Part shown: positions 43,225 to 53,474 of the stretch, piece after piece
Numbering within the stretch: the stretch's first letter is position 1
Layout of the letters: each line of letters opens with the position of its first letter
DNA from: Spiroplasma endosymbiont of Amphimallon solstitiale
Lineage (GTDB): Bacteria > Bacillota_I > Bacilli_A > Mycoplasmatales > VBWQ01
Length of the DNA: 64,000 nucleotides
Direction: 5' to 3'
NCBI RefSeq assembly: GCF_964030965.1
Contig: NZ_OZ034999.1
Location: 930,001 to 994,000 of the forward strand
Translations under genes and position numbers: made by a program
Notes under the pieces: model-generated
What the model was told of the DNA's origin: nothing
What the model saw: the letters and a program-made list of their open reading frames with translations, nothing else
The model's database searches: none

Positions 43225-44082
43225 ATGCCTAATGAGTTAGAACAAACTAGTAATTATACTTTAACTAAAATTTTAAGAACTGGATTAAGTCCATTAAGTG
43301 CTATGGTTGGAGTTAGTGCTTATTATGGTCAATATTTAAAAGACCCAATTTTAGGTTCTATTAATTCTTTGTTATTTAGTAAAAAGTTAGGAATTGATAT
43401 ATGGAATATTAATCAAAGACCTACTACTAGAAATAAAGTTATTAATAGTTATAAAAAGATATTTTTAGGATTAGGAACAATTGGTTTAATTAATTATGCT
43501 AAATTTGTTCAGTATGTAGATAAGTCAGTTTCTTTATTAAGAGACCAACCTTGTTTTTGACCACCATGTCCAACTGAACTACCAATTCCTACTCCAATAC
43601 CCACACCTAAGCCCGTAATTGATAAGCCTTTTGTAGATTGAGACACTTATATATCTTTAAATAGTTTTGGTATAGCGAATGTTATTAGTGGATTAACTGA
43701 ATTAATACCTAATAGATTTCAAAATATAAGAAAGATAGCAAATATGGCTACTGGTGGTTGTTTGATTAGTAGTGGTGTTGCTATGGGTATTAATAATAAT
43801 TTTAATAATTATTTTGCTATTCCTACGATTATTGCCGGAGCAAGTGAGATTATTAATACTTTATTATTGCCATTAGGAAATACACATAATAATACAGAAT
43901 TGCAAGAAGTGTTTACTGATGAAAGAGCAAGATTAATTAATGATAGTGTTAGTCATTATCAAAGTACAAATGACAGTATGGTTGATGTTGATTTAAATGA
44001 TGATAGTATGTCGGAGATTAATTTAGATAGAGCAAGTTTAAACTGGGATTATTCTTATGCTTATACACTAGGTGGTGTTTAA
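43225..44082 (+). CDS. 285-aa plectrovirus membrane protein
   Basis: Hydrophobic segments at residues 15-35 (GLSPLSAMVGVSAYYGQ) and 75-95 (KIFLGLGTIGLINYA), a Pro-rich linker (PTELPIPTPIPTPKP), then MATGGCLISSGVAMGINNN and AIPTIIAGASEII, and an acidic C-terminus. A close homologue exists in the minus-strand dsDNA phage (10976-11983) and a fragment at 29338. Probably a virion or adsorption component; not proven. Confidence 0.7.
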
Positions 44083-44083
44083 A

Positions 44084-44503
44084 ATGAAAATATATATGTG
44101 ATGAATTTTAAAATTTATGGCATTAACTGGATGTATTACACTTAGTATATTTTTAGGATTAATTCCTAGCATTATAGTTTTAGGAATTGTTGCAATTAAA
44201 CCAGTATCTATCTTAATTGGTATTGTTATGGGTTATATTGGCATTCCATGAAATAATATTAAAAATAAAATAACAAATTGAGTTTTTAAGAGAAAAGAAA
44301 ATAAATTTATTAAAAAGAATGATTTAAAAGTTGAAAGAAAAAGATATGAAAAACAAAAATTAGAAAGAAAATTTCAAAATTTAAATAATCAAGTAAAAGA
44401 ATTAAAACAAACATTAGAATTTCAAAGTAAATTATTAGAAATTAATAATGAAAATTTAAGAAATAATGAACAAAATAAAACTATAAGAACATTTATTTTA
44501 TAA
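44084..44503 (+). CDS. 139-aa viral membrane protein with coiled coil
   Basis: Two N-terminal membrane spans (WWILKFMALTGCITLSIFL and ILIGIVMGYIGIPW), then a long basic coiled coil (ERKRYEKQKLERKFQNLNN). Function unknown, likely morphogenesis. Confidence 0.6.
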
Positions 44504-44519
44504 GGAGTGAATTAATTTT

Positions 44520-44648
44520 ATGAAAAAAGATAAATGAAAAAATATACCAAGACAAAAGTTGCATAAGAAAAAGGCAAAAAGAAATTTTGACCAAAGATTA
44601 AGTGAAAATATGAATTATGATGATTTTTTATTAGGAGGTAAAAAATAA
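44520..44648 (+). CDS. 42-aa basic viral peptide
   Basis: MKKDKWKNIPRQKLHKKKAK, with an acidic end. Its stop overlaps the next start (TAATG). Preceded by AAGGAG. Confidence 0.5.
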
Positions 44649-44836
44649 TGGTTAAATGAATAGTTGTGATAATTGCTGTGCTTGGTACTTCTTGGGCTTT
44701 TAAAGGTACTATTAAAAAGTTATTTTGAAAATTTAAACATAGAAAACACAATGTAGTTGACCCAGATTGTTGATATTGTAAAGAACAAAAGCGTAAAGAA
44801 AGAGCAAGAAAAGAGTTAGAGGAGGGAGGTGATTAG
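44648..44836 (+). CDS. 62-aa viral membrane peptide with CxxC
   Basis: N-terminal span (VKWIVVIIAVLGTSWAF), basic middle, CWYC, charged tail. Overlapping start with the previous stop. Confidence 0.55.
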
Positions 44837-44869
44837 TATGCCAAAAGGATTAAGTGCTTTAATAGAAAT

Positions 44870-46243
44870 GAGGCTTTTTAGAAATCTGTGTATCTTTGTT
44901 TTACAAAGTACTAGTTCAGATTAATTCTATCTTCAAATTTTATCATAAAATGAGCAATTGCTGTATTTCAATTTTGAATAGGCAATGTTCATTTTTTTGT
45001 TATATTTTCAATTGCTAAATAAAATATTTTAAAAACTGACATATCATTAGGAAAAGCTTTTTTGTTTCTAATAACTTTTCGTAATTGACTATTAACAGAT
45101 TCAATAGCATTTGTTGTATAAATTACTCTTTTGATTTCTGCAGGATAACTAATAAAAATCATCAAATTTTCTCAATTTTTATATCAAGATTTAGCAATTT
45201 GGGGATATTGTTTATTTCATTTACTTTCAAATGATTCTAAAGCTTGCATTGCTTGTTCTTCACTACATGCACTATAAATTGGTTTTAAATCTGTAACTAG
45301 AGTTTTTCGATGTTTGTATGAAACATATTTTAAACTATTTCGAATTTGATGAACAATGCATAATTGATGTTCTGTTTTAGGATAAACTGCTTGTATTGCT
45401 TCTGACATGCCTGTTAAATTATCACTACAAGCAATCAAAATATCATTTAAGCCTCGATTTTTCATTTCTGTGAAATTAGCTAATCAAAATTTAGCACCTT
45501 CATTTTCACTAATTCATAAGCCTAAAACATCTTTTTTACCTTCTAAATCAACTCCTAATGCTATATAAACTGATTTATTAATAATCCGTTTATCTTGTCT
45601 AACTTTAACTACTATACAATCAAAATAAACAATCGGATAAATGCTTTCTAATGGTCGATTTTGTCATGCTTTGACATCATCAATAACATCATCAGTAATT
45701 TGACTAATAACACTTTCACTAATATCAGCACCATGATATAACTCTTGTAACTGCATTCTAATGTCAGATAGAGTCATACCTTTTGCATATAGTGAAAGCA
45801 CTTGTTGATCAAAACCATCAAATCTTCGCTGTCTTTTTGCAACTATTACAGGAGTAAAATCACTATTGCGATCTCTTGGTACATCAATCTCAATTTTACC
45901 TTGTTGAGTTATTAATTTTTTTGAACTTGTACCATTACGAGCATTTTCAGTATTACTATGTTGATTTTTTTCATATCCTAAATAATTTTGCATTTCAGAA
46001 TTCAACATTTTTTCAACTAAACGTTTTGTTAATTCTTTATATAAACCCCCTTCTTTAAAAACTGTTGTTAAATCTTCAGTATTTTCTAATAATAAATCTA
46101 CTGCTTTTGATATTGGATCATTATTATTAATATTTTGTTTTTTAGCCATCTGTAACTCACTCTTTCTAGTCATTTAATTATATTTACTAGAATTAATTAA
46201 ACATAGTTATTTTTGTAAGTTACACAGATTACTAAACATTGCC
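44870..46243 (-). mobile_element. IS256-family element in the prophage (1374 bp)
   Basis: Duplication ATAGAAAT (44862-44869, 46244-46251). Intact ends. Confidence 0.96.
44911..46173 (-). CDS. IS256-family transposase
   Basis: 420 aa, complete, all DDE residues as in the copy at 13790. Confidence 0.93.
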
Positions 46244-46454
46244 ATAGAAATGATTGGAGGTATTGGCCAAAAATTATTAGAATCTTTTAGTTATGTTTTT
46301 AACTGAGTATTTGCGGGTGATTCTATAATGACAAATTGACCGGTATTAATTCCAATATTTATGATGGTCTTAGTATTTATTAAAGAATTTATTGGACATA
46401 TTATTCGTGGATTTAGATAGAAAAAATTAAAGTTGTTTTTAGGAGGTAATAGTT

Positions 46455-46715
46455 ATGATTAAATTATTTTTTTCAATAATTTTTGTTTTTCCTTTATTAG
46501 GTAAACTTTTACCTTCTTTAAATAATATTGTGCAAAATATTTTGCAAAGTTATATTACTGATTTTTCTGGTTTACATAATTTGTCTTTGGTTATAAAAAG
46601 TTTTATTTTTGGTGATAGTTCACAACAAATAGTTTCAATGCCAGCACAATTGTTAGCAATTATTTTAGTGCTTTTTACTTTTTCATTAATTTTAAAATTA
46701 TTAAAAATAATATAG
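46455..46715 (+). CDS. 86-aa hydrophobic viral protein
   Basis: N-terminal span or signal (MIKLFFSIIFVFPLLGKLL) and C-terminal span (LLAIILVLFTFSLILKLLKII), polar centre. After TTTAGGAGGTAATAGTT, a near-ideal ribosome site. Coat or assembly protein by context. Confidence 0.6.
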   Translation: MIKLFFSIIFVFPLLGKLLPSLNNIVQNILQSYITDFSGLHNLSLVIKSFIFGDSSQQIVSMPAQLLAIILVLFTFSLILKLLKII

Positions 46716-46727
46716 GAGTAGTTTATT

Positions 46728-47096
46728 ATGGGTGTTGCTTTTATTTCAAAAGTTTTAGAACTATTTGGACAAATTTTTATGAAATTTTGAAATTTGCCAA
46801 TGGCAGATTTAGGTTTTAATTTGGGAACTTTTGTTGTTTTTATTCTTTTAATAAAGTTTGCAATGTCAGTTTTTTTAAATATTGATATTCAGCCAGTTTC
46901 TACATCGGGGACTGTAAAGCAAAGTTATAGAAATATTAAAGGCAGTTCAAAATTTGTTGGTAAAAAAATTGCTAAGGTTCATAGTAAACGTATTGATAAA
47001 TTAAAAGAAAAAAATAAAAAACAAGGTAAGTTTAAAGGTGGTGCTGGTGGTAATAAATTTACTGGAACATCTAGTGGTTGAGGAGTTGGTAATTAG
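46728..47096 (+). CDS. 122-aa viral membrane protein with basic Gly-rich tail
   Basis: Hydrophobic N-terminal half (FISKVLELFGQIF; GTFVVFILLIKFAMSVFL), then a strongly basic stretch (GKKIAKVHSKRIDKLKEK) and KFKGGAGGNKFTG. The basic tail could contact ssDNA in the virion. Confidence 0.6.
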
Positions 47097-47098
47097 TT

Positions 47099-47296
47099 AT
47101 GAGTGATTTTGTAAATAGTATATTGCATTTAATTTTTATATTTTCTAATAAAGATATTTCAATATTTTTAAATCAACCAAATATTACTGATGAAGTTTAT
47201 ATTTTGTTTAATTTGACTTTTTGGTTGGTATTGGGTGTATTTTTTAATTTTATTTATCGTAGTATTAAATTTATTTTTAGGTCATTGTTTGGGTAG
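47099..47296 (+). CDS. 65-aa viral membrane protein
   Basis: Two short spans (SILHLIFIFSN and FNLTFWLVLGVFFNFIY), basic end. Starts 2 nt after the preceding stop. Confidence 0.55.
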   Translation: MSDFVNSILHLIFIFSNKDISIFLNQPNITDEVYILFNLTFWLVLGVFFNFIYRSIKFIFRSLFG

Positions 47297-47305
47297 GTGT
47301 TAAGT

Positions 47306-47497
47306 ATGAGTGTTTGAGATATTTACAATAAAATACATCAATGTATAGTTGATTATTGAACTATGTTTATAGGAAGTCCAGTTGACCAATTTACTACTAT
47401 TTTATGAAATTTAGTAGTTTATGGAACACAGTTTTTTATTGGATTTATTATATTTTATGGTTTATGATGAATTTTAAAATGTTTATTTGGTAAATAA
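47306..47497 (+). CDS. 63-aa viral membrane protein
   Basis: MSVWDIYNKIHQCIVDYW, then GTQFFIGFIIFYGLWWIL. Only visible with TGA as Trp (six in-frame TGA codons). Coat-size. Confidence 0.55.
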
Positions 47498-47499
47498 TT

Positions 47500-48555
47500 A
47501 TGTGATTTAAGTTTGCTAAATTATTTTTTGTTGTAAATAGTACTATTCAAGCACCAACTTCTTTGATTGTTTCAAATTCACCTAGTGAAAGTAATTATAC
47601 TATAACTAAGGATATGGTTAAAGCTGTTAAATATAATGATTTTAATGATTGAGCAACTATTCCTTGAAATTCTGCTTATTTTGATGTTGGTCAACCAGAT
47701 TTAAAATTAGTTTCTGCTTTTGTTCATAAGACTGATGTTTCACCTTATTCAATTTTATTTAAATCTGATGTTGTAGGTTCTTTTAATAGAGAAGTTAGTG
47801 GTTTATCTACTGATTATAATTTTACAGAGCAAGATTTAGAACAATTATCTTTGATTTTGTTTAATCATAATTTTATACAATCTGGTCAGTTAAATGATTT
47901 AATTTTTAGGAATGGTAAGACTGGTAATTTAAGTTTTAAGTTGACTTTTGAAATTACAAAACCTTTGAGTTTTTATATACAGGGTTTTATGTTTTATCTT
48001 AGTGCTGATTATTTTAAATATTTTTCTTCTATTTATACATTTTCGTTTTTAGATTATGAGGGTAATATTCGTTATAATTTTAAAGGTGTATTAAATGATA
48101 AAGATAGTGTTTATAATTTAGGAAAATATAATTTTGTTACTATGCCGGTTCGTGTTCCTAATTTAAAACATTTAACGATTAATTTTGATTTAGTTTCATT
48201 AACTGATTATGGTGATAATTTACATGTAAATTTTGGTCAAATGAATATTTTTTCTTCTAAAGATATTGTACCAGTTCCACCAAATAGTCCTTTTAACCCC
48301 GAGTATGAAAGACCAAGTTGATATGATGTTTTTGGTCATTTACGTAATGCTTTTAGATGAGTACTTTATGGAGTTGTTGGTAAAGTTTTACCAGTAGAAC
48401 CATTAAGACAATTTCTTTTTACAACAGATAGTTTATTACGACATATTTTTTCAGATACTATTAGTACTGCTTTAAATGTTGATATTGTTAGTGGAATAGA
48501 AAATATTATACCTTTATGATTATTTGTTAGAGCAATTAGTTTAATTATAGGTTAG
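47500..48555 (+). CDS. 351-aa viral adsorption-type minor coat protein
   Basis: Short hydrophobic start (MWFKFAKLFFVVNSTIQA), a long beta-rich exterior domain (for example GNLSFKLTFEITKPLSFYI, KHLTINFDLVSL), a Pro-rich linker (VPVPPNSPFNP) and a C-terminal membrane anchor (ENIIPLWLFVRAISLIIG). This N-secreted, C-anchored design is that of the receptor-binding minor coat proteins (pIII-like) of inoviruses and plectroviruses. Role is by analogy. Confidence 0.65.
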
Positions 48556-48564
48556 GAGTTTATT

Positions 48565-48822
48565 ATGAAAAATAATGGAATATTTTGATTTGAAATTTTG
48601 AGTACAGTTGTTGTTTGTTTTTTAACATCGTTAGTTACTGCGTTGTTTTTTAATTTTGATGTAGATAAATTAAAGTTATTTTATGAAAATGCTAGTTTTG
48701 ATGTTCAATTTTTATTGTTTGTTTTTAATTTTATTTTTCCTTTTGTTTTTGATTCATATTTTACGAAGTTTTGTTTTTGAATTAAAAGTAAGTTTAAAAA
48801 TAAAAATAAGGTGGTTAAATAA
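48565..48822 (+). CDS. 85-aa viral membrane protein
   Basis: Two spans (FEILSTVVVCFLTSLVTALF and FQFLLF-type second hydrophobic stretch) and a basic tail (KSKFKNKNKVVK). The stop overlaps the next ATG (TAATG). In inoviruses a pVI-like protein occupies this place. Confidence 0.58.
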
Positions 48823-49682
48823 TGCCTTGATATGGTTATGTGTTGTTAGTTATAGGTTTAATTATGATTATTTATCCAATTTGTATAACTATTCGTAATG
48901 TTAAAATTTTAAAACGAGTTGGTAGTTATATTATTTCAGCACCACCACGTACTGGTAAATCTGCTCTTGCTTGTTGTTTAGCACAAACTCATAAAAAACG
49001 AGTAGTTAGTCCTTTTCCTATTAAATTAAAAAATGGTTATTCTTATTTGGTTAATTATAATGATGTTTTTACTTTTAATCAGTTAGCAAGTAATTATGCT
49101 TTTGAGGAACAAGATTTAATAATTTTAGATGAATTAGCATTAAAAATAAATTCTAATGATTTAGGAGTACAGTTTAAAAATCAACAAGAAAGTTTAGGAC
49201 AATTTTGTAAGTTAATAGGTCATATGTTTAATGGTACTATGTATTTGATTGAACAACACCCTAATAGAATACCAGTACAAGCAAGAGAAAAAGTAGAATA
49301 TGTTGTGCAAGTTAAACGTATGCGTTTTTTGGGTTTTATTGTTATATTTAATCTTAATTTATATACTAATATTGAGGATTATAATAAAGTAGTGTTTTCA
49401 CGTCTTAGAACAAAGAAAATGATTAAAAGAGGTATTATGCCTCCAAGTTATAGTGGTGAAGCAATGTCTATGACTTTATTTTTTCCTAGACACTGGTTAA
49501 AAAGGTATAATTCACGTGCTTTACATTACGTACATGAACTTAAAAGTGAATTGTCACCTAAGAAATACCTTAAAGAAGCAAGTACTATTGATATGACTTA
49601 TACTGATATTAAATCTGCTGGTTTGGATAAATTAGATAATATTTTAAAGAAAAAAGATAAACCTAAAAATAAAGATAAATAA
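48822..49682 (+). CDS. Zot-like assembly ATPase of the plectrovirus
   Basis: 286 aa. N-terminal span (VLLVIGLIMIIYPICITI), Walker A in ISAPPRTGKSALAC, Walker B in LIILDELALKIN, and MYLIEQHPNRIP. This is the pI/Zot morphogenesis ATPase family that drives extrusion of filamentous virions through the membrane. The length is somewhat short but the motifs are intact. Last gene of the virus. Confidence 0.85.
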
Positions 49683-49688
49683 AAATAG

Positions 49689-49758
49689 TTATAGTCGCAG
49701 TGAACCTACTGCGACTATAATTTGGGTGAGCCACGTAGTGGCGAGGGACGTAGTCCCT
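49689..49758 (+). repeat. Three consecutive hairpins at the viral 3' end
   Basis: TTATAGTCGCAGT/ACTGCGACTATAA (13 bp, 49689-49720), GCCAC-gta-GTGGC (49730-49742), AGGGAC-gta-GTCCCT (49744-49758). Two share the loop GTA. Candidates for packaging signal, origin or terminator. Confidence 0.75.
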
Positions 49759-49769
49759 ATATACTTGAA

Positions 49770-50187
49770 TAATTATTAATTTTTTACAATATTTAAATGA
49801 GGTATATATATGAAAAAACCATTATCATTTATGGGTGCATTATTATTATCAAGTGCAGTCACTGCTAGTACAACGGCATGTAATAATCTAACTATATTCA
49901 AAAAAGATTTAAAAAAAGATTTAACACAAACAGATTTAAAAATTGTACCAGAGGAACATCGAGGAACAATACCTACAGATTATGAATTAAAAGATCAACT
50001 ATTTAATTTAAATCATGGACTTCATACTGATAATATTATAATTTTTAATAAAACCACTAATTATGCTTTTGTTGTTGGTGATGGTATTTTTTATAATCAA
50101 GATAAAATTAAAATTACTTATCAAATCCAAACTATTGATATTAGAACAATAATTGTTGATGGAGCATCCATTGGTAATATATGTTAA
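49770..50187 (+). pseudogene. Truncated duplicate of the lipoprotein gene (copy B)
   Basis: Leader and ATG at 49810, identical to 35050 for 123 codons including signal peptide and Cys24, then breaks at 50178 and stops after NIC. Cut off from its promoter by the prophage. Confidence 0.92.
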
Positions 50188-50284
50188 TAAATATCATTTA
50201 TCAACTAAAATTGATATAAAGAACAATGATAACGTCGCACCTATAGCAATTAGTTTAGAAAATAAAGGTAAGAATAAATGTTAA
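50180..50284 (+). pseudogene. C-terminal end of a small terminase subunit (probable)
   Basis: Open frame YVNKYHLSTKIDIKNNDNVAP...GKNKC whose stop overlaps the terL start (ATGTTAA), the usual terS-terL arrangement. Only about 34 codons survive. Confidence 0.5.
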
Positions 50285-51639
50285 GTAATTTTGGTTATTT
50301 ATTAGATATTGCTAAAAGAATGTATTTAAAACAACCTTTAAATATTACTAAAATTAAACAATTAGGTAGTCGTAAATCAGGTAAAACATTTAGTGATATT
50401 GAATTCTTAGGTATTTTATTAATGTTAGATAATATTAATATTCATGCTTATTTAATTCGTAATATGTCAAAACAATTAAATGATAGTTGACAAGAATTAA
50501 AACAAATTATTAGAGCAACATATCCTAGTATTAATTTTATTATTAGTGAAACTAAAAAAACTATTGAATTTAATGGTAGTAAAATAACTTGTAAATATTT
50601 ACATGCACAAGATAATAGTAATGTTAAATTAACTGGATTAGCAAGTAATTATTTATATGATTATGTAATTATTATGAAGTGATGAAAGATATGAAATTAC
50701 TGAAAATTATTATCAAGATTTAAAAGATGCTATTCGTGGTGCAAATCAATTATTAGAAATAGAAAGTTGTAATCCTTGAAGTATTTTAAATGAATTTATT
50801 AAAAAAACTATAAATGCTTGTCCACAAAATGAAAAACAAATTATTAATGAATATGAACAATATACTATTTTTGATAATACTATTTATCATTATCAAAATT
50901 GAAAATTAAATACTTATTTAAAAGATAGTGATAAACAACAATTATTAGAAATAGAAGTTCTAGACCCAATATCTGCAAGAGTAAGAAGTCATGGTTTAGT
51001 AGGTTATGAATCTGGTGGAATATATTCAAATTTAATTCATAAGATATCACGTTTATTACAACCAAGTTATAGATTTAGTGCTGGATTAGATTATGGATTT
51101 AAAGATGATGCTTTAGCATGTGTATTAATAGGTTTTGATTATGATTTTAATTTTGTTAATGTTATTGATTGTTTAAAAATAGAAAATAAATTAGTACGTT
51201 ATGATAATAAACAATTAGCAAGATTAGTAGTAGAGTTTTATATTAAATTAGCAAAAGAAAATGTTTATTTAGATGAATATGGTTTAACTGTATATTGTGA
51301 TTTTAGTAATTATACATTTATTGAAATGTTAAATGATACAGCCATTAAATATAGGGTTAGTTCATGGCTATATTTTAAAGATTGTGTGAAATTAAGACTT
51401 GATGTTTAGAATAGGTAAGAATGTGGCTTTAATGGCATCAGAACGCTTAAATATAAACATAAAGAATAATTGCTCAGTTATTATTAGATGAATTTAGATT
51501 GGCTGTATGAGACCCTAAAAGTATTAAACAAATACCATTAGCGGATAATGACCATTTAAGAGATGCATTTGATTATGCAATTGAGCCATATATTAGAAAT
51601 TTAAGTGCAAATATAAATCCTTATTTTGAAAGGAAGTAA
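50278..51639 (+). pseudogene. terL: Large terminase subunit, frameshifted
   Basis: Phage DNA-packaging ATPase/nuclease. N-terminal ATPase with QLGSRKSGKTFSDIEFL (Walker A), central Walker B destroyed by a 7-bp insertion near 50683 (DYVII then DERYEITE in another frame), nuclease domain starting SAGLDYGFKDDALACVLIGF, C-terminal LADNDHLRDAFDYAIE. Further frameshifts near 51409 and 51478. Order terS-terL-portal is that of a siphophage, unlike the minus-strand phage at the left. Confidence 0.85.
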
Positions 51640-51642
51640 CAT

Positions 51643-52824
51643 ATGAATAATCATAATACTGAAATATTAACTCCTAATTGATGTATGATAAATCTTCAAG
51701 AAATTATAGCAAATCATGCAAGTAAATTATTATGAGGTAATGGTTATAGTATTATTCAAATTGATAGAAGTAAAACTGGAAGAATAGCATTAAATTTTGC
51801 TCAACCATATGCTCAATCAAGAGTAGCAAGAGTATTAGAAACTGAATATAGTGCATCAACATGGTCAAGAATACAATATGATGACCAAAGTATATATGTT
51901 AAAACAACATATACTCCAAATCAAATAATTAGATATTTTACTAGTGATTATGTTACTTTAGATGGTTTACAAGAAAAAATCAGTAAAGATTTACAATTAC
52001 CTTTAATAGAAAATCATAATTTAGGTATTATTCCAGTTAAATTTATGCAAAATTTACCTAAAAAGAATTTCTTTGGTGGAGTTATTGGTGATTATTATCC
52101 CGATATGACTCTAATTAAAAAATTACAAAAATTATTAAATAAAACATTTGAATCAATTGAACATGAACTTGAATATAATGTTACTCGTGTATTTTTAAAT
52201 ATTACTGAACAAGAAATAAATCAATCTAAAACTGCTTTTGATTTAAAAAAATTAATAGGTAAATTTATTTTACAAGCAAATTTAAGAAGTTTAGGAAGTA
52301 CTAATGGAACACCACCAATTGCTATTTTACAAGGTAGTCCAATATTAGATAAATATGCCGAATTTATACAATTTATTATAGATAAAGCATTTGAAGACTC
52401 AGGATATAGTCCAGTAAATGATACTACAAGTCAAAAAACTGAAGCAGAAGTATTAATTACTAATTCAAGAGATATGGAAACTACAAGAATTAAAAGAACA
52501 TTAAATCAAAGTGATTGAAATGAAATATTTCAAAGATGTTTTATAATAATGGGATTAGATGGTGATAAATCTAAATGAACATTTGAAATTAAAGAAAATA
52601 CTATTACAGATAGATTAAAATCACTTGAAATTGATGAAGCAGAATTAAGATTAGGAATTACTAATATTAAAAGAATTATAGTTAAAAGATATGGTGTAAA
52701 TGAAGAAGAAGCACAACAAATTATTGAAGAAAATAGAAAATATCAAAAAGAAGAAATTGAATTTAATAATACTTTTTTAGGAGAAACTAAAAATGATACC
52801 AAAAATAAATCATCAATTAATTAA
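51643..52824 (+). CDS. Phage portal protein (siphophage type)
   Basis: 393 aa, frame intact. Follows terL by 3 nt after GAAAGGAAGT. LGIIPVKFMQNLP followed by DMTLIKKLQKLLNKTFESIEHEL is the central portal region, and ETTRIKRTLNQSDWNEIF and the acidic C-terminus fit A118/SPP1-type portals. Surviving gene of a decayed phage. Ends in frame overlap with the next gene. Confidence 0.7.
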
Positions 52825-53404
52825 AACAGTTTGAAAATCAACTGGTGAAATTGAAAAAGATTTTACACAAAATAAAGATTTACAATTTCGTGTATGTCCT
52901 TTTACTATTATTTTAGGTGCTATAAATTCAACAGAAACTGGTTATAAACGACCAACTAGTATTCCTAATGATTTATACTAGCTTCTCTAAAATCTTTACT
53001 GGTAGAGAAGCAATACAAGCAGTTTGAGACCATTCTTATTTTCATATTCAAGATAAAGATAATCCGGATTTAGCATATAAACAATTACAAATTGGTGATG
53101 TATTTTATGGAAATATTTTAAGTGACCAATTAGGTATTACTTATTCAGCAACACCAGCAAATAATGCTTTTATTCAAGAACAAGCAATTAAAAATGTAGT
53201 TATTAATATTCCAAATGAAAAAAAGAATTTTGATTTTATTAATAAAATTGTTTCAAATTTATATAAGTTATATATGATTCCAGAAATTAATAAAGTTATA
53301 AATAATGATAAAAGTATTAAAGTTGATAGACAATGATATATTCTTGAAGTTGCTAGTAAAACTTATAATAATGAAAATAAAGAACTTGCTTATATTCAAT
53401 GTAC
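52793..53404 (+). pseudogene. Minor head/connector-type phage gene, frameshifted and truncated
   Basis: Starts MIPKINHQLIKTVWK after AGGAG. A one-base insertion near 52973 produces a stop at 52979. The other frame continues (SKIFTGREAIQAVWDHSYF ...) to 53404, where IS256 cuts it. By position after the portal a minor head protein; sequence not recognised. Confidence 0.6.
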
Positions 53405-53474
53405 GGCAATGTTTAGTAATCTGTGTAACTTACAAAAATAACTATGTTTAATTAATTCTAGTAAATATAATTAA

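Larger units (their letters stand above)
44838..46420 (+). pseudogene. Candidate viral coat protein, split by IS256
   Basis: Without the IS and one ATAGAAAT, 66 aa: MPKGLSALIEMIGGIGQKLL, FNWVFAGDS, then a hydrophobic span (WPVLIPIFMMVLVFI) and a basic end (GHIIRGFR). Size, single span and basic C-terminus resemble filamentous-virus major coat proteins; one of several candidates in this cluster. Its disruption should block virion formation from this prophage. Confidence 0.55.
40577..49768 (+). mobile_element. Spiroplasma plectrovirus prophage (SpV1-like)
   Basis: The ends follow from comparison with the unoccupied twin site: ACTTTAAAATAATTATT at 35001 becomes ACTTTAAA plus virus plus AATAATTATT. 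Length 9192 bp, or 7810 bp without the IS256 copy, matching plectroviruses. Gene content is typical: HUH replication protein, ssDNA-virus small zinc proteins, a string of small membrane and coat proteins, an adsorption-type protein and a Zot-like assembly ATPase. All genes are on one strand. No integrase is encoded. Confidence 0.92.

Noticed and set aside
40577-49768. IS30 copies as part of the plectrovirus (some SpV1 genomes carry an IS30-type transposase)
   Set aside because: The virus ends are defined by the empty twin site, and no IS30 lies within them here; the flanking IS30 copies belong to the duplicated chromosomal segment.
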